Below are positions 36,406-45,042 of a stretch of 64,000 nt of DNA, piece after piece (position 1 is the stretch's first letter; the number at the start of each line of letters is the position of its first letter). The stretch comes from UBA11986 sp031402435 (GTDB taxonomy: Bacteria; Bacteroidota; Ignavibacteria; UBA10030; UBA6906): the NCBI GenBank assembly GCA_031402435.1, contig JANNSJ010000015.1, forward strand, positions 142,814 to 206,813, written 5' to 3'. The notes beneath the pieces are model-generated. The model did no database searches. It was given only the letters and a program-made list of their open reading frames with translations, and was not told where the DNA came from. The translations under genes and the position numbers were made by a program.

Positions 36406-36714
36406 CTTACATATTCCTCCAGGAACAAAAGCGGGTTTCTTCTTCAAGAAGTTTGAACTTCTGCGCTACGAGAGAAGCGCACACACGAATCGGGAAAGAA
36501 AGGACCGGGTATGAGTATTCTAGCTATTTACCCCATCAGTGACTCCGTAAACGTCAAGTCCTGAACTGTGAAGCTGCGGGCATCCACCAAGGAATGACCG
36601 GCATTTTACACTCCGCTGACTGATCATGGAACGATTGGCATACTCTCCGGTGTTTACACCCCGTCGGGGATAGTACACACGAACGCTGGTCCACTAAACA
36701 AAGCGAAATAGCAG
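36406..36714. other. intergenic region, 309 bases
   Basis: No reading frame with coding character on either strand. It holds a small hairpin GAAGTT-TG-AACTTC shortly after pbpC, without a U run, and a GGTGT-TT-ACACC dyad about 55 bases before the flavin reductase start that could be part of an operator. Neither is strong enough to name. Confidence 0.4.
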
Positions 36715-37281
36715 ATGTCCATTCTTCACGTTCTTGGAATCTCGGGAAGTCTCCGAACAGGTTCATTCAATACAGGATTGCTTCGTGCAGCGACAGAATT
36801 GCTTCCCGAAGGAATGACTTTGGAAGTATTTGATCTTACACCGATCCCTGTCTACAACGCTGATGCAGATGGGGCAAATGCACCGGAATCGGTTCGTCAT
36901 TTCAAATCACGTATTGCCACTGCCGACGCGCTGTTGATCGCTACGCCGGAATATAACTATTCCATTCCGGGTGTACTGAAGAATGCCATCGATTGGGCAT
37001 CTCGGACTCCAAAGGATTCTCCACTATCGGGCAAGCCGGTTGCAATGATGGGTGCGGGAGGAGTCATGGGCACCGTAAGAGCGCAAATGCACTTACGACA
37101 AATCCTGTTGTTCAACGGCACGCTCCTGCTTGCGAAGCCTGAACTCTATGTGGCAGGAGCGCGGGACAAGTTTGATGTTGCTGGAAACCTGACTGATGAA
37201 GTGACAAAGAAGGCAATCCGTGCCTTGCTTGAAGCACTCGCCGCGTGGACACTTCGCCTTAATCCAAAACACACAACGTAA
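36715..37281 (+). CDS. NADPH-dependent FMN reductase (ChrR/azoreductase type)
   Basis: 188 residues with a flavodoxin-like fold. LGISGSLRTGSFNTGLLRA (residues 7-25) is the phosphate-binding loop for FMN with the GSLRxxSxN signature, ATPEYNYSIPGVLKNAIDWAS (about 82-102) is the conserved flavin-contact motif PEYNxxIPGxLKNAIDW, and a GAGGVMGTVRAQ segment follows. These enzymes reduce quinones, chromate or azo compounds using a two-electron mechanism that avoids radicals. The protein is cytoplasmic. The next small gene starts 11 bases after its stop and is probably co-transcribed. Confidence 0.93.
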   Translation: MSILHVLGISGSLRTGSFNTGLLRAATELLPEGMTLEVFDLTPIPVYNADADGANAPESVRHFKSRIATADALLIATPEYNYSIPGVLKNAIDWASRTPKDSPLSGKPVAMMGAGGVMGTVRAQMHLRQILLFNGTLLLAKPELYVAGARDKFDVAGNLTDEVTKKAIRALLEALAAWTLRLNPKHTT

Positions 37282-37292
37282 AGGAATCAGAG

Positions 37293-37622
37293 ATGGCCCC
37301 TCGAACAGAATCTGGAACTTTTTCACTCAGGGAATACATGGCCGACATCGCTCTTCCCCCGAATCCTCCCGAGGAGTTCTTCTCAATGATTCCATTACAG
37401 CGGCTTCATATCAACAGACTTCTTGATAACGGTGTTGTTACAAGCTATTGTCTCGCGTTCGACAGGTCTCGTTTATGGGTAACATTGCGTGCTCATTCGG
37501 AAGAGGCGGCTGTGGAAATTGTCGCGGCATTTCCCTTGTTCCGTTGGATGGAGGTTGAGATCGAGCAATTGATGTTTCGGAACACGGTTGTGACGACCAT
37601 GCCCGTTGTGTCCATGAACTAA
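37293..37622 (+). CDS. small hypothetical protein, possible dimeric alpha/beta-barrel
   Basis: 109 residues, preceded by AAAGGA. Not confidently recognised. The pattern strand (VVTSYCLAFDRSRLWVTLRA), helix (SEEAAVEIVAAFPLFRWM) and strand (EVEIEQLMFRN) fits half of a ferredoxin-like, muconolactone isomerase or YciI-type fold, in which two chains join to a barrel. There is no signal peptide. The position right behind the FMN reductase suggests a role in the same redox or detoxification step, but nothing more is shown. Confidence 0.7.
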   Translation: MAPRTESGTFSLREYMADIALPPNPPEEFFSMIPLQRLHINRLLDNGVVTSYCLAFDRSRLWVTLRAHSEEAAVEIVAAFPLFRWMEVEIEQLMFRNTVVTTMPVVSMN

Positions 37623-37685
37623 ATAATCACCCGTCAGAGCACGTTGAGTAACCCACCAATCAAATCATTATATCAAGGAGTAAGC

Positions 37686-38276
37686 ATGAACAACATAACG
37701 TCAATAGTCTTGGGAGCAATACTCTTCGTTGCAACCGGCAGCGTTCACGCGGGAACATGGAAGATGGATAGGTCGCACAGCCAGGTGACGTTTTCCGTAT
37801 CTCACATGGTAATCTCCGAAGTGACCGGCGTCTTCAAGGAATTCGATATCACGTTCATGTCTGAGAAAGAGGATCTGACAGATACGAAGGTCGAAGCGAC
37901 CATCAAAACGGGAAGCATTGATACAGGAAGCGAGAGGCGCGACAACCACGTTCGTTCTGACGATTTCTTGAATACAGAGAAATTCCCCGAGATGAAGTTC
38001 AAGAGCACCGATGTTGAAAAAACCGGTCAGGATACGTACAAGATCACGGGGGATCTGACTATTCGTGACATCACCAAGAGCGTTGTGCTTGAGACGAAAT
38101 ATAGAGGCAGTATTAAAGATGCCATGGGAAATACCAGAATCGCATTCAAGGCTACTGGGACAATTGACCGCTTTGAGTTCGGTACGACATGGAACAAGGC
38201 AATCGAAACCGGCGGGCTCGTTGCAGGCAAGGAAATTCAGGTCACTTTGCTGATGGAATTTACAAAGCCAAAGTAA
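37686..38276 (+). CDS. YceI family periplasmic lipid-binding protein
   Basis: 196 residues from the ATG eight bases after AAGGAG; the open frame extends 42 bases upstream without a ribosome binding site. The signal peptide MNNITSIVLGAILFVATGSVHA is followed by GTWKMDRSHSQVTFSVSHM, the YceI opening (D-x-x-HSxVxFSVxH). RRDNHVRSDDFLNTEKFPEMKF is the central signature, and LTIRDITKSVVLE and DRFEFGTTWNKAI complete the lipocalin-like barrel. Family members bind long isoprenoid chains such as octaprenyl pyrophosphate derivatives in the periplasm. It may belong with the upstream flavin reductase genes. Confidence 0.95.
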   Translation: MNNITSIVLGAILFVATGSVHAGTWKMDRSHSQVTFSVSHMVISEVTGVFKEFDITFMSEKEDLTDTKVEATIKTGSIDTGSERRDNHVRSDDFLNTEKFPEMKFKSTDVEKTGQDTYKITGDLTIRDITKSVVLETKYRGSIKDAMGNTRIAFKATGTIDRFEFGTTWNKAIETGGLVAGKEIQVTLLMEFTKPK

Positions 38277-38311
38277 GCGGCACCACCGAGAAAACTTGTG
38301 AAGTATAGCGA

Positions 38312-38341
38312 CAGGGCTCTCCGCTTCGGCGGTGGGCCCTG
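38312..38341 (+). terminator. stable UUCG hairpin after yceI, possible terminator
   Basis: CAGGGCTCTCCGC and GCGGTGGGCCCTG pair over 13 positions with one mismatch and one wobble around a TTCG tetraloop closed by C-G, 35 bases after the yceI stop. There is no U run after it, so it may stabilise the 3' end or act with Rho instead of terminating on its own. Confidence 0.45.
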
Positions 38342-38466
38342 GTGTCTCACCTGCAGTTCATTCCCACCTCAACCTCGTCCGGCTTTATTGCTTTTCTTCC
38401 TTGATGTTTCATCAAAGAGTTGCTACTTTTGTGGCGACGTGAAACTCCATCAGCTCCAATGAATTA

Positions 38467-38844
38467 ATGCTCACGCTCTCAGTCTTGCCTGAAACGTTCG
38501 CCGTATGCAGAATGGAGAATAACTTGCCCATTCCACCATGGGCGACGGCAGGCTCGTTCTTCTCGATTACCAGAACACTTGATGAACTCTCGGTCGTGTG
38601 CCCCGATCAGTTCGTGCCCAAAGAAATTCGCAGCAGTGATGGGTGGAAGTGCCTGAAAGTGAAGGGCCCGATTGATTTCTCTGCGATCGGAGTGGTTCAG
38701 TCCCTTGTTCAGCCTCTGGCCGCAGCTAACATAAGCGTCTTTGTAACATCGACATTCGATACGGATTATGTGATGGTCAAAGAGAAGGACGTAGAGTCTG
38801 CGCTCAGTGTTCTTTCGGAAGCTGGCCACCATGTTCAACAATAG
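38467..38844 (+). CDS. ACT domain-containing amino-acid-binding protein
   Basis: 125 residues with a tandem ACT-like layout of the CASTOR/ACT_7 type. LSVLPETFAVCRMENNLPIPPWA, FFSITRTLDELSVVCP, GWKCLKVKGPIDFSAIGV and NISVFVTSTFDTDYVMVKEKD are the conserved blocks of this family. These proteins bind amino acids and are thought to act as sensors; most are not characterised. No strong ribosome binding site is seen, but the first conserved block begins at this Met. It overlaps the start of the cation transporter gene by 14 bases. Confidence 0.85.
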   Translation: MLTLSVLPETFAVCRMENNLPIPPWATAGSFFSITRTLDELSVVCPDQFVPKEIRSSDGWKCLKVKGPIDFSAIGVVQSLVQPLAAANISVFVTSTFDTDYVMVKEKDVESALSVLSEAGHHVQQ

Positions 38845-39754
38845 TCCAGCGGATGTAACACGCGGGTCATCATCAAACAAAGAGACATCCAGTACGATCG
38901 GAGTACGCTCAACGCTCGTGAGCGTGGCTGCCAATGCGATACTTGCCGCGATAAAAGGTATTGCAGGAATACTTGGCAACTCATACGCGTTGATTGCAGA
39001 CGCAATTGAATCAGCATTCGACATTGTCAGTTCGCTTGTGGTGATGGGTGGATTGAAGATTGCCGCTGTGCCGCCTGATGAGGACCATCCCTATGGCCAT
39101 GGCAAGGCAGAACCTCTCGCCGCCATGGTCGTTGCCATTGCGTTGTTCACGGCTGCAGTGGCAATTGCGATTGAGAGTATCCGTGAAATTGAGACCCCGC
39201 ATCATGCACCAGCTGCATTCACGCTGATTGTTCTTGTCGTCGTCATCATTGTGAAGGAAGGGTTATTCCGTTTTGTCTTCCGGGTGGGACAGGCAGTGGA
39301 GAGTACAGCGCTCAAAGTTGACGCATGGCATCACCGCAGCGATGCGTTGACCTCGGCGGCGGCGTTCGTGGGTATCAGCATTGCCCTTGTCGGTGGAGCG
39401 GGATATGAGAGCGCCGACGATTGGGCAGCATTATTTGCAGCGTGTGTCATTCTGTTCAATGCGTGCAGACTTATTCTACCGGCAATCAACGAGATCATGG
39501 ATGCTGCACCTAATCCGGCAATTAGGGATGAGGCAAGGAGAGTTGCAAGCGGAGTAGCAGGAGTTGTTGCTCTTGAGAAGTGTATCGTTCGTAAAATGGG
39601 GCTGGAGTATTATGTGGATTTTCATGTCGTTGTTGATGGAAGCATTTCCGTACATGATGGACACGACATTGCCCATCGGGTGAAGGATGCGATCAGGCAA
39701 TCCAACCCGCGTATCAGTGACGTCCTTATTCATATCGAACCTCACGATCATTGA
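38831..39754 (+). CDS. cation diffusion facilitator (CDF) family transporter
   Basis: 307 residues from the second in-frame ATG; an earlier one at 38807 would extend further into the ACT gene. About six membrane helices are visible. The TM2 metal site reads DAIESAFD (a D-x-x-x-D-type or shifted form of the usual HxxxD), and the TM5 site is HHRSDAL (HxxxD). DEDHPYGHGKAEPLAAM is the conserved CDF loop signature, and the C-terminal cytoplasmic domain (YYVDFHVVVDGSISVHDGHDIAHRV) is the metallochaperone-like dimer domain. It exports Zn, Fe, Mn or Co by proton exchange; the metal cannot be told with certainty. An RDD protein follows 11 bases later. Confidence 0.93.
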   Translation: MFNNSPADVTRGSSSNKETSSTIGVRSTLVSVAANAILAAIKGIAGILGNSYALIADAIESAFDIVSSLVVMGGLKIAAVPPDEDHPYGHGKAEPLAAMVVAIALFTAAVAIAIESIREIETPHHAPAAFTLIVLVVVIIVKEGLFRFVFRVGQAVESTALKVDAWHHRSDALTSAAAFVGISIALVGGAGYESADDWAALFAACVILFNACRLILPAINEIMDAAPNPAIRDEARRVASGVAGVVALEKCIVRKMGLEYYVDFHVVVDGSISVHDGHDIAHRVKDAIRQSNPRISDVLIHIEPHDH

Positions 39755-39765
39755 AGGAAAACACC

Positions 39766-40251
39766 ATGGAGATAGCACAACACCAGTATGCAGGCTTTTG
39801 GAAACGATTCGTTGCGTACATTATCGATGGAATTCTCATCTGCATTATGAGCGGCGTGCTATTCATTCCGTTCCTCGCGGTGGTTGGCCTTGGTGCATTC
39901 TCCATGCACGATGCTGATCTTTTTTATGATTCAGAGACCGCTGTCGGTTTTTTGTTCGCAATGATTGCTGGCTACTTCCTGTTCATCATTGCGATATGGA
40001 TTGGCGGCTGGCTCTATTTCGCGCTCATGGAATCCTCCAGCCAGCAGGGAACGCTGGGCAAAATGGCGCTCGGTATCAAAGTCACGGATATGAGCGGCAA
40101 CAGGATCACATTCGGAAGAGCAACCGGCCGCTATTTTTCAAAGATCATTTCTTCGCTGACGATGGGCATCGGTTACATTATCGCAGGCTTCACACAGCAG
40201 AAGCAAGCCCTGCATGACATCATTGCCGGGTGTCTTGTTGTAAACAAGTAA
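39766..40251 (+). CDS. RDD family membrane protein
   Basis: 161 residues from the ATG after AAGGAAAACACC; an upstream ATG five codons earlier overlaps the transporter stop. YAGFWKRFVAYIIDGILICIMSGVLF has the Arg and Asp of the RDD signature in the first helix, two further hydrophobic helices follow (FLFAMIAGYFLFIIAIWIGG), and TLGKMALGIKVTDMSGNRIT with QALHDIIAGCLVV is the second conserved half, including the final HD. The family function is poorly known; some members are Na+/H+ antiporter-like. It is in a probable unit with the cation transporter. Confidence 0.88.
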   Translation: MEIAQHQYAGFWKRFVAYIIDGILICIMSGVLFIPFLAVVGLGAFSMHDADLFYDSETAVGFLFAMIAGYFLFIIAIWIGGWLYFALMESSSQQGTLGKMALGIKVTDMSGNRITFGRATGRYFSKIISSLTMGIGYIIAGFTQQKQALHDIIAGCLVVNK

Positions 40252-40425
40252 CGGTTGAGTGCGAATCGACCCACTCATTCTCCTTTTGATTTCGATCTTT
40301 GAAACTTCATACGTCTCTCCGGATGTTCTTAGCCTCGTTTGAAACTCACGCATTTTTTGCCTATCTTTCACCGTTAATAAGTGATTTGATTACAGCAAGT
40401 TACACTCTTTCAACTGGAGTTCCTG

Positions 40426-42192
40426 GTGGCTTCGTTCAAGAAACGCACTCACACATGTGGTGAATTGCGCGCTACAGACATTGGAAAAGCCGTAACCCTT
40501 ACCGGCTGGGTCGATACGCGACGTGACCTTGGCGGTGTTGTGTTCATTGATTTACGTGACCGGTATGGCAGGATGCAGGTGGTATTCAATCCGCAGACAG
40601 ATGCAGCGGTTCACGGACTTGCCGGTACATTGCGTAGTGAATTCGTCATCTCTGTAAGTGGAAAGGTTGAGCGCCGGCCGGAGGGAACCGTAAATACTGA
40701 TCTGGTAACCGGGGAGGTTGACGTGATGGCAACGGAACTCATGGTCCTGAATAAAGCTGATACTCCGCCGTTTCCCATTGATGACAAGGTTGAGGCGAAC
40801 GAAGACCTTCGCCTCAAGTATCGCTATCTTGATTTGCGCAGACCGGCACTACAGCAGAACATGATTTTCCGGCACAGGATGTATCAACTTGTTCATCGCC
40901 ATTTTGACGAGCTGAACTTTATTGAAGTCGAGACACCGGTGTTGATGAAAAGTACTCCGGAAGGTGCGCGTGACTATCTTGTCCCGAGCCGTGTGCAACG
41001 CGGGAAATTCTATGCGCTTCCACAATCTCCGCAAACATATAAGCAACTACTCATGGTGGCCGGACTTGACCGGTATGTCCAGATTGTGAAATGTTTCCGT
41101 GATGAAGACCTTCGTGCGGATCGACAACCCGAGTTCACGCAGATCGATGTGGAGATGTCATTCATTGATGAGTCCGACATCCAGGCGGTAACGGAAGTGT
41201 TGATCCAGAAGATGTTCAAGGAACTGAAGGGGATTGATGTTTCATTGCCGTTGCCTCGCTTGACATACAAGCAGGCAATGGAATGGTATGGCAGTGACAA
41301 GCCGGACACAAGGTTTGATTTAAAAGTCACGACACTGAATGATCTCGTCAAGGATTCGGGCTTCAAAGTGTTCTCTGATGTTGTGAAGAAGGGCGGAGTG
41401 GTTGCCGGGTTTGTTGTTCCTGGTGGCGCGTCGTTCACACGCAACCAGATGGACAACCTCGTGGACTTTACCAAGAATCTGGGTGCTGGCGGGCTTGCGT
41501 ACTTCAAGTGGACGGAGAATGGTCTTGAAGCGGCAATCGAGAAATTCCTCGGCAAAGAGCTGATGCAGAAGATTGCCGACGCAATGGGCGCAAAGAAGGG
41601 CGACCTGATGTTGTTCGCCTCGGATGTGTGGAGCAAGGCATACAGCATTCTCGGCACATTACGTCTCGAAATGGCAAGACGGCTTAACCTCATCGACGAA
41701 AGCAAATTCAATCTGTTATGGGTAACGGAGTTTCCGCTGTTCGATTGGAGTGAAGAAGAGAAACGTTTCGTCTCCGTCCATCACCCATTCACGTCGCCCC
41801 ATCTCGATGACCTTGCATTGCTGGACACTGATCTTGGGAAAGTGCGGGCACGTGCGTATGATCTAGTTCTTAACGGGACAGAAATTGCCGGGGGCAGTAT
41901 TCGTATTCACGATTCAGCGCTGCAACAGAAAGCATTCAAACTGCTTGGGATTGAAGAAGAGGAAGCCAACAAAAAATTCGGGTTCTTGCTGAATGCATTC
42001 AAGTATGGCGCACCGCCGCACGGCGGCATTGCCTTCGGGTTTGACCGCGTCGCAATGCTCATGACCGGGTCGAAGTCTATTCGTGATGTGATTGCCTTCC
42101 CCAAGACTGCCAGTGCCGTCTCGCTGATGGATGAAGCGCCGAGCGAGGTGGATGAAAAGCAATTGAGAGAATTACACATTCGAGTCGTCTGA
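40426..42192 (+). CDS. aspS: aspartyl-tRNA synthetase
   Basis: 588 residues with a GTG start; this start gives the expected RTHTCGELRATDIGK N-terminus. The OB-fold anticodon-binding domain (VTLTGWVDTRRDLGGVVFIDLRDR) is followed by class II motif 2 CFRDEDLRADRQPEFTQIDVE and motif 3 GGIAFGFDRVAMLMTG, with the GAD insertion domain between them typical of bacterial AspRS. It charges tRNA-Asp, and possibly tRNA-Asn if the organism uses the amidotransferase route. The next gene starts within its stop codon. Confidence 0.97.
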   Translation: MASFKKRTHTCGELRATDIGKAVTLTGWVDTRRDLGGVVFIDLRDRYGRMQVVFNPQTDAAVHGLAGTLRSEFVISVSGKVERRPEGTVNTDLVTGEVDVMATELMVLNKADTPPFPIDDKVEANEDLRLKYRYLDLRRPALQQNMIFRHRMYQLVHRHFDELNFIEVETPVLMKSTPEGARDYLVPSRVQRGKFYALPQSPQTYKQLLMVAGLDRYVQIVKCFRDEDLRADRQPEFTQIDVEMSFIDESDIQAVTEVLIQKMFKELKGIDVSLPLPRLTYKQAMEWYGSDKPDTRFDLKVTTLNDLVKDSGFKVFSDVVKKGGVVAGFVVPGGASFTRNQMDNLVDFTKNLGAGGLAYFKWTENGLEAAIEKFLGKELMQKIADAMGAKKGDLMLFASDVWSKAYSILGTLRLEMARRLNLIDESKFNLLWVTEFPLFDWSEEEKRFVSVHHPFTSPHLDDLALLDTDLGKVRARAYDLVLNGTEIAGGSIRIHDSALQQKAFKLLGIEEEEANKKFGFLLNAFKYGAPPHGGIAFGFDRVAMLMTGSKSIRDVIAFPKTASAVSLMDEAPSEVDEKQLRELHIRVV

Positions 42193-43553
42193 TGAAAGAG
42201 AAAATTAGAATTGCCAGTGGCCAGGGATTCTGGGGCGACTTACTTACGGCTCCCTATGACCAGGTAACAAAAGGGCCGGTTGATTACATGATGATGGACT
42301 ATCTTGCCGAAGTCACGATGTCCATCATGCAGAAGCAGAAGAGAAAAGATCCAAGCCTTGGGTATGCCAAGGATCTGATTCCACTTATGGAACAAATCCT
42401 ACCCATTATTGTTGAGAGGAATATCAAGGTCATCACGAACGGCGGTGGGGTAAATCCGGGAGCATGTCGTGATGCGATCTTCAGCGTGGCCAGGAAACTT
42501 GGTATCAAGGGATTGAATATTGGCGTGGTTCTTGGCGATGATATTCTTGATCAGTTGGATGTGCTTAAGGTAAAAGGTGTTCCGCTTAACAATATGGAGA
42601 CCGGCGAGAAGCTTGATTCGGTGCGAAAGAAGGTCATGAGCGCAAACGTATACTTCGGCGCATGGCCGGTTGTTGAAGCATTACAACAAGGGGCTCAAAT
42701 CGTTATCACAGGACGAACTACAGACACAGGTCTCACACTTGCTCCAATGATTCATGAGTTTGGTTGGAAAGAAAATGATTGGGATAAGATTGCTGCCGGA
42801 ACCGTTGCCGGACATATCCTCGAATGCGGTGGACAGGCAAGCGGGGGAAACTTCTCAGCTGATTGGAAGTCTGTTCCGGATCTTGCGCATATTGGCTTTC
42901 CTATAGCTGAAGCATATCCTAATGGCGAAGTGATAATCACCAAGCATGAAAATACGGGCGGACTGGTTTCGGTGCAGACGGTGAAGGAACAGCTCATGTA
43001 CGAGATCGGAAATCCAGCAAACTACATCACACCTGACTGCATTGCTGACTTCACAACAATCAGGCTTCAAGAGGTTGGCAAGAATAGGGTTAGAATGTTT
43101 GATGTGAAGGGACAACCAGCTACAGATTTATACAAAGTCTCAATGTCATATCTCGACGGATACACAGCCATCGGCACTCTCACGTACGCATGGCCTGACG
43201 CTTTGGAGAAGGCGAAGGCTGCAGATCAAATCCTTCGCACACGTCTTGCTGACCTGGGCCTCAAGTTTGATGAGATACGGACTGAGTTCATGGGATATAA
43301 CTCGTGTCACGGTGCGCTTTCCGTTATGCCGAACGAGATTAACGAGGTCGTGCTCCGCTTTGGCGTAAGAGGGTACGATCATAACGCGGTTGAACGCTTT
43401 GGCAAAGAACTGGCTCCATTGATTCTCACTGGTCCGCCCGCCGTGACTGGATTTGCCGGTGGAAGGCCGAAACCCAGTGAAGTGATTGCCTACTGGCCGG
43501 CATTGATGCCGAAGTCTGCCGTAACGCCTGTTGTCGAAGTGGCAACAGTGTAA
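42192..43553 (+). CDS. AtuA-type acyclic terpene utilisation family protein (DUF1446), N-terminal part
   Basis: 453 residues. IRIASGQGFWGDLLTAPYDQ, VDYMMMDYLAEVTMSIMQKQ, ITNGGGVNPGACRDAIFSVA and IVITGRTTDTGLTLAPMIHEF are the conserved blocks of the AtuA/DUF1446 family. In Pseudomonas, AtuA is part of the acyclic terpene (citronellol/geraniol) utilisation cluster, but the biochemical role is not settled and most homologues lie outside such clusters. The small downstream gene encodes the companion domain that is fused to this one in some organisms. It starts in the aspS stop codon (TGATG), so it is coupled to a tRNA synthetase here and no terpene genes are nearby. Confidence 0.9.
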   Translation: MKEKIRIASGQGFWGDLLTAPYDQVTKGPVDYMMMDYLAEVTMSIMQKQKRKDPSLGYAKDLIPLMEQILPIIVERNIKVITNGGGVNPGACRDAIFSVARKLGIKGLNIGVVLGDDILDQLDVLKVKGVPLNNMETGEKLDSVRKKVMSANVYFGAWPVVEALQQGAQIVITGRTTDTGLTLAPMIHEFGWKENDWDKIAAGTVAGHILECGGQASGGNFSADWKSVPDLAHIGFPIAEAYPNGEVIITKHENTGGLVSVQTVKEQLMYEIGNPANYITPDCIADFTTIRLQEVGKNRVRMFDVKGQPATDLYKVSMSYLDGYTAIGTLTYAWPDALEKAKAADQILRTRLADLGLKFDEIRTEFMGYNSCHGALSVMPNEINEVVLRFGVRGYDHNAVERFGKELAPLILTGPPAVTGFAGGRPKPSEVIAYWPALMPKSAVTPVVEVATV

Positions 43554-43582
43554 TCTGAAATCAGTAATCCATTGTCGATACC

Positions 43583-43912
43583 ATGAAAATCCAATTGATA
43601 CACCTGGCCCACGCTCGCTCCGGCGACAAAGGAGACACTGGAAATGTTGGCGTCATAGCTCGCAAGGATGAGTACTACCCATTGCTTGTGAAGTACCTGA
43701 CCGTCGACAGGGTGCAGAAGCATTTCGAAGGGATTGCATTGGGGAAGGTCGAGCGGTTTGAGATCCCGAATCTTGGGGCGATCAACTTCCTGCTCCACGA
43801 ATCACTTGGTGGCGGCGGGACAAAGTCATTGAAGAATGATGCACAGGGAAAGACCCTGAGCAGCGCCATGCTGCGTATGGAATTGGATATCGACGAGAAA
43901 ATCAATCTCTAA
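43583..43912 (+). CDS. AtuA-associated small domain protein
   Basis: 109 residues. QLIHLAHARSGDKGDTGNVG and VIARKDEY at the N-terminus and INFLLHESLGGGGTKSLKND near the end are the signature of the small domain found C-terminal to AtuA-type proteins. Here it is a separate gene 29 bases after its large partner, so the two probably form a complex. Function unknown beyond this association. It ends 11 bases before prfB. Confidence 0.88.
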   Translation: MKIQLIHLAHARSGDKGDTGNVGVIARKDEYYPLLVKYLTVDRVQKHFEGIALGKVERFEIPNLGAINFLLHESLGGGGTKSLKNDAQGKTLSSAMLRMELDIDEKINL

Positions 43913-43923
43913 CAGGACAAACC

Positions 43924-45034
43924 ATGTTTGAAGCCCAGAAAGAATCGATCAAAGAGTTGCACAAGCGTTTGACCACACTCAGAGGTTATCTTTGACATCG
44001 ATGGAAAGGAAATAACCGTTGCCGGATTGCAGGCGAAGACGGAAACGCCAACCTTCTGGGATGACAATGTCGACGCTCAAAAGGTGATGTCGCAGATCAG
44101 CGAGTTGAATGAGTGGATCAACGGATGGAAGAATCTCAACCGCATCGTCAACGATTCGACGTCCCTTATCGAACTTGCCGAAGAATCCAAAGACGAGTCC
44201 TTTGTTCCTGAAATAGAAAAGGATCTGGAGACAGTTCGTAAGGGCATAGAAGAGCTTGAATTTCGTAACATGCTCAGTGCAGAGGATGATGAACGCAATG
44301 CAATCCTTACCGTGCATTCCGGAGCGGGCGGTACTGAATCTCAAGATTGGGCGGAAATGCTCCTGCGAATGTATACGCGTTGGGCTGAGCGAAAGGGGTA
44401 TAAGGTTTCTCTTGTTGACCGGCAGGATGGGGATGGTGCCGGAATCAAGAGCGCAACAGTTGAAGTAGTTGGTAAATACGCCTACGGTTATATGAAGGCA
44501 GAGAACGGTGTTCATCGACTTGTCCGCATTTCGCCTTTCGATTCAAACGCCCGCCGGCACACTTCATTTGCGTCAGTGTTTGTGTATCCGGAACTGGATG
44601 ATGACGTTGCCATTGAGATAAATCCCGTTGACTTGAAGATTGACACGTATCGAGCTGGAGGAAAGGGAGGACAGAACGTCAACAAAGTCGAGACTGCCGT
44701 TCGCATTACACACGTCCCATCGGGAATCATCGTTGCCTGTCAACAGGAGCGATCGCAGTTCCAGAACAAAGAGCGTGCGCTCAAAATGCTGAAGTCCCAA
44801 TTGTACCAGCGGCGCAAAGAGGAAGAAGAAGCCCGCCTGAGTGCCATCGAAAGTACAAAGAAGAGAATCGAGTGGGGGAGCCAGATTCGTTCGTATGTCT
44901 TCCATCCGTACAACATGGTCAAGGATCACCGGACGGAAGTCGAGACGAGTAATGTTCAGGGCGTGATGGACGGAGCGCTTGATGAATTCATCAAAGCGTA
45001 CTTGATGGAGTCCAGCTCGAAAGGCACTGCGTAA
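43924..45034 (+). CDS. prfB: peptide chain release factor 2, with programmed +1 frameshift
   Basis: The coding region is in two frames. The first 23 codons run from ATG to CTT and meet an in-frame TGA at 43993-43995; skipping T43993 gives GAC ATC GAT and an open frame to 45034. The joined protein has about 369 residues, normal for RF2. It has the SPF anticodon-like motif at 203-205 (ISPFDSNARR) and the catalytic GGQ at 248-250 (AGGKGGQNVNKVE). RF2 reads TGA and TAA and releases the peptide. Frameshifting at its own TGA lowers RF2 output when RF2 is abundant. The next gene, a LolC-type permease, starts eight bases later. Confidence 0.97.
43981..43996 (+). promoter_or_regulatory. programmed +1 frameshift site of prfB
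   Basis: The run AGAGGTTATCTTTGAC has the elements of the classical prfB recoding site: a Shine-Dalgarno-like AGAGG, a three-base spacer, the slippery CTT, and TGA followed by C (the poor-termination context). The peptidyl tRNA-Leu slips from CTT to TTT, giving autoregulation of RF2 by its own level. Confidence 0.95.
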
Positions 45035-45042
45035 GCCCCCTC

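Noticed and set aside
36649..36660. GGTGT-TT-ACACC dyad as an operator
   Set aside because: Single, short, two-base centre and no neighbouring regulator gene; could be chance.
43993..43995. In-frame TGA in prfB as a pseudogene
   Set aside because: The context (AGAGG, CTT, TGA, C) is the known recoding site and both frames join into normal RF2.
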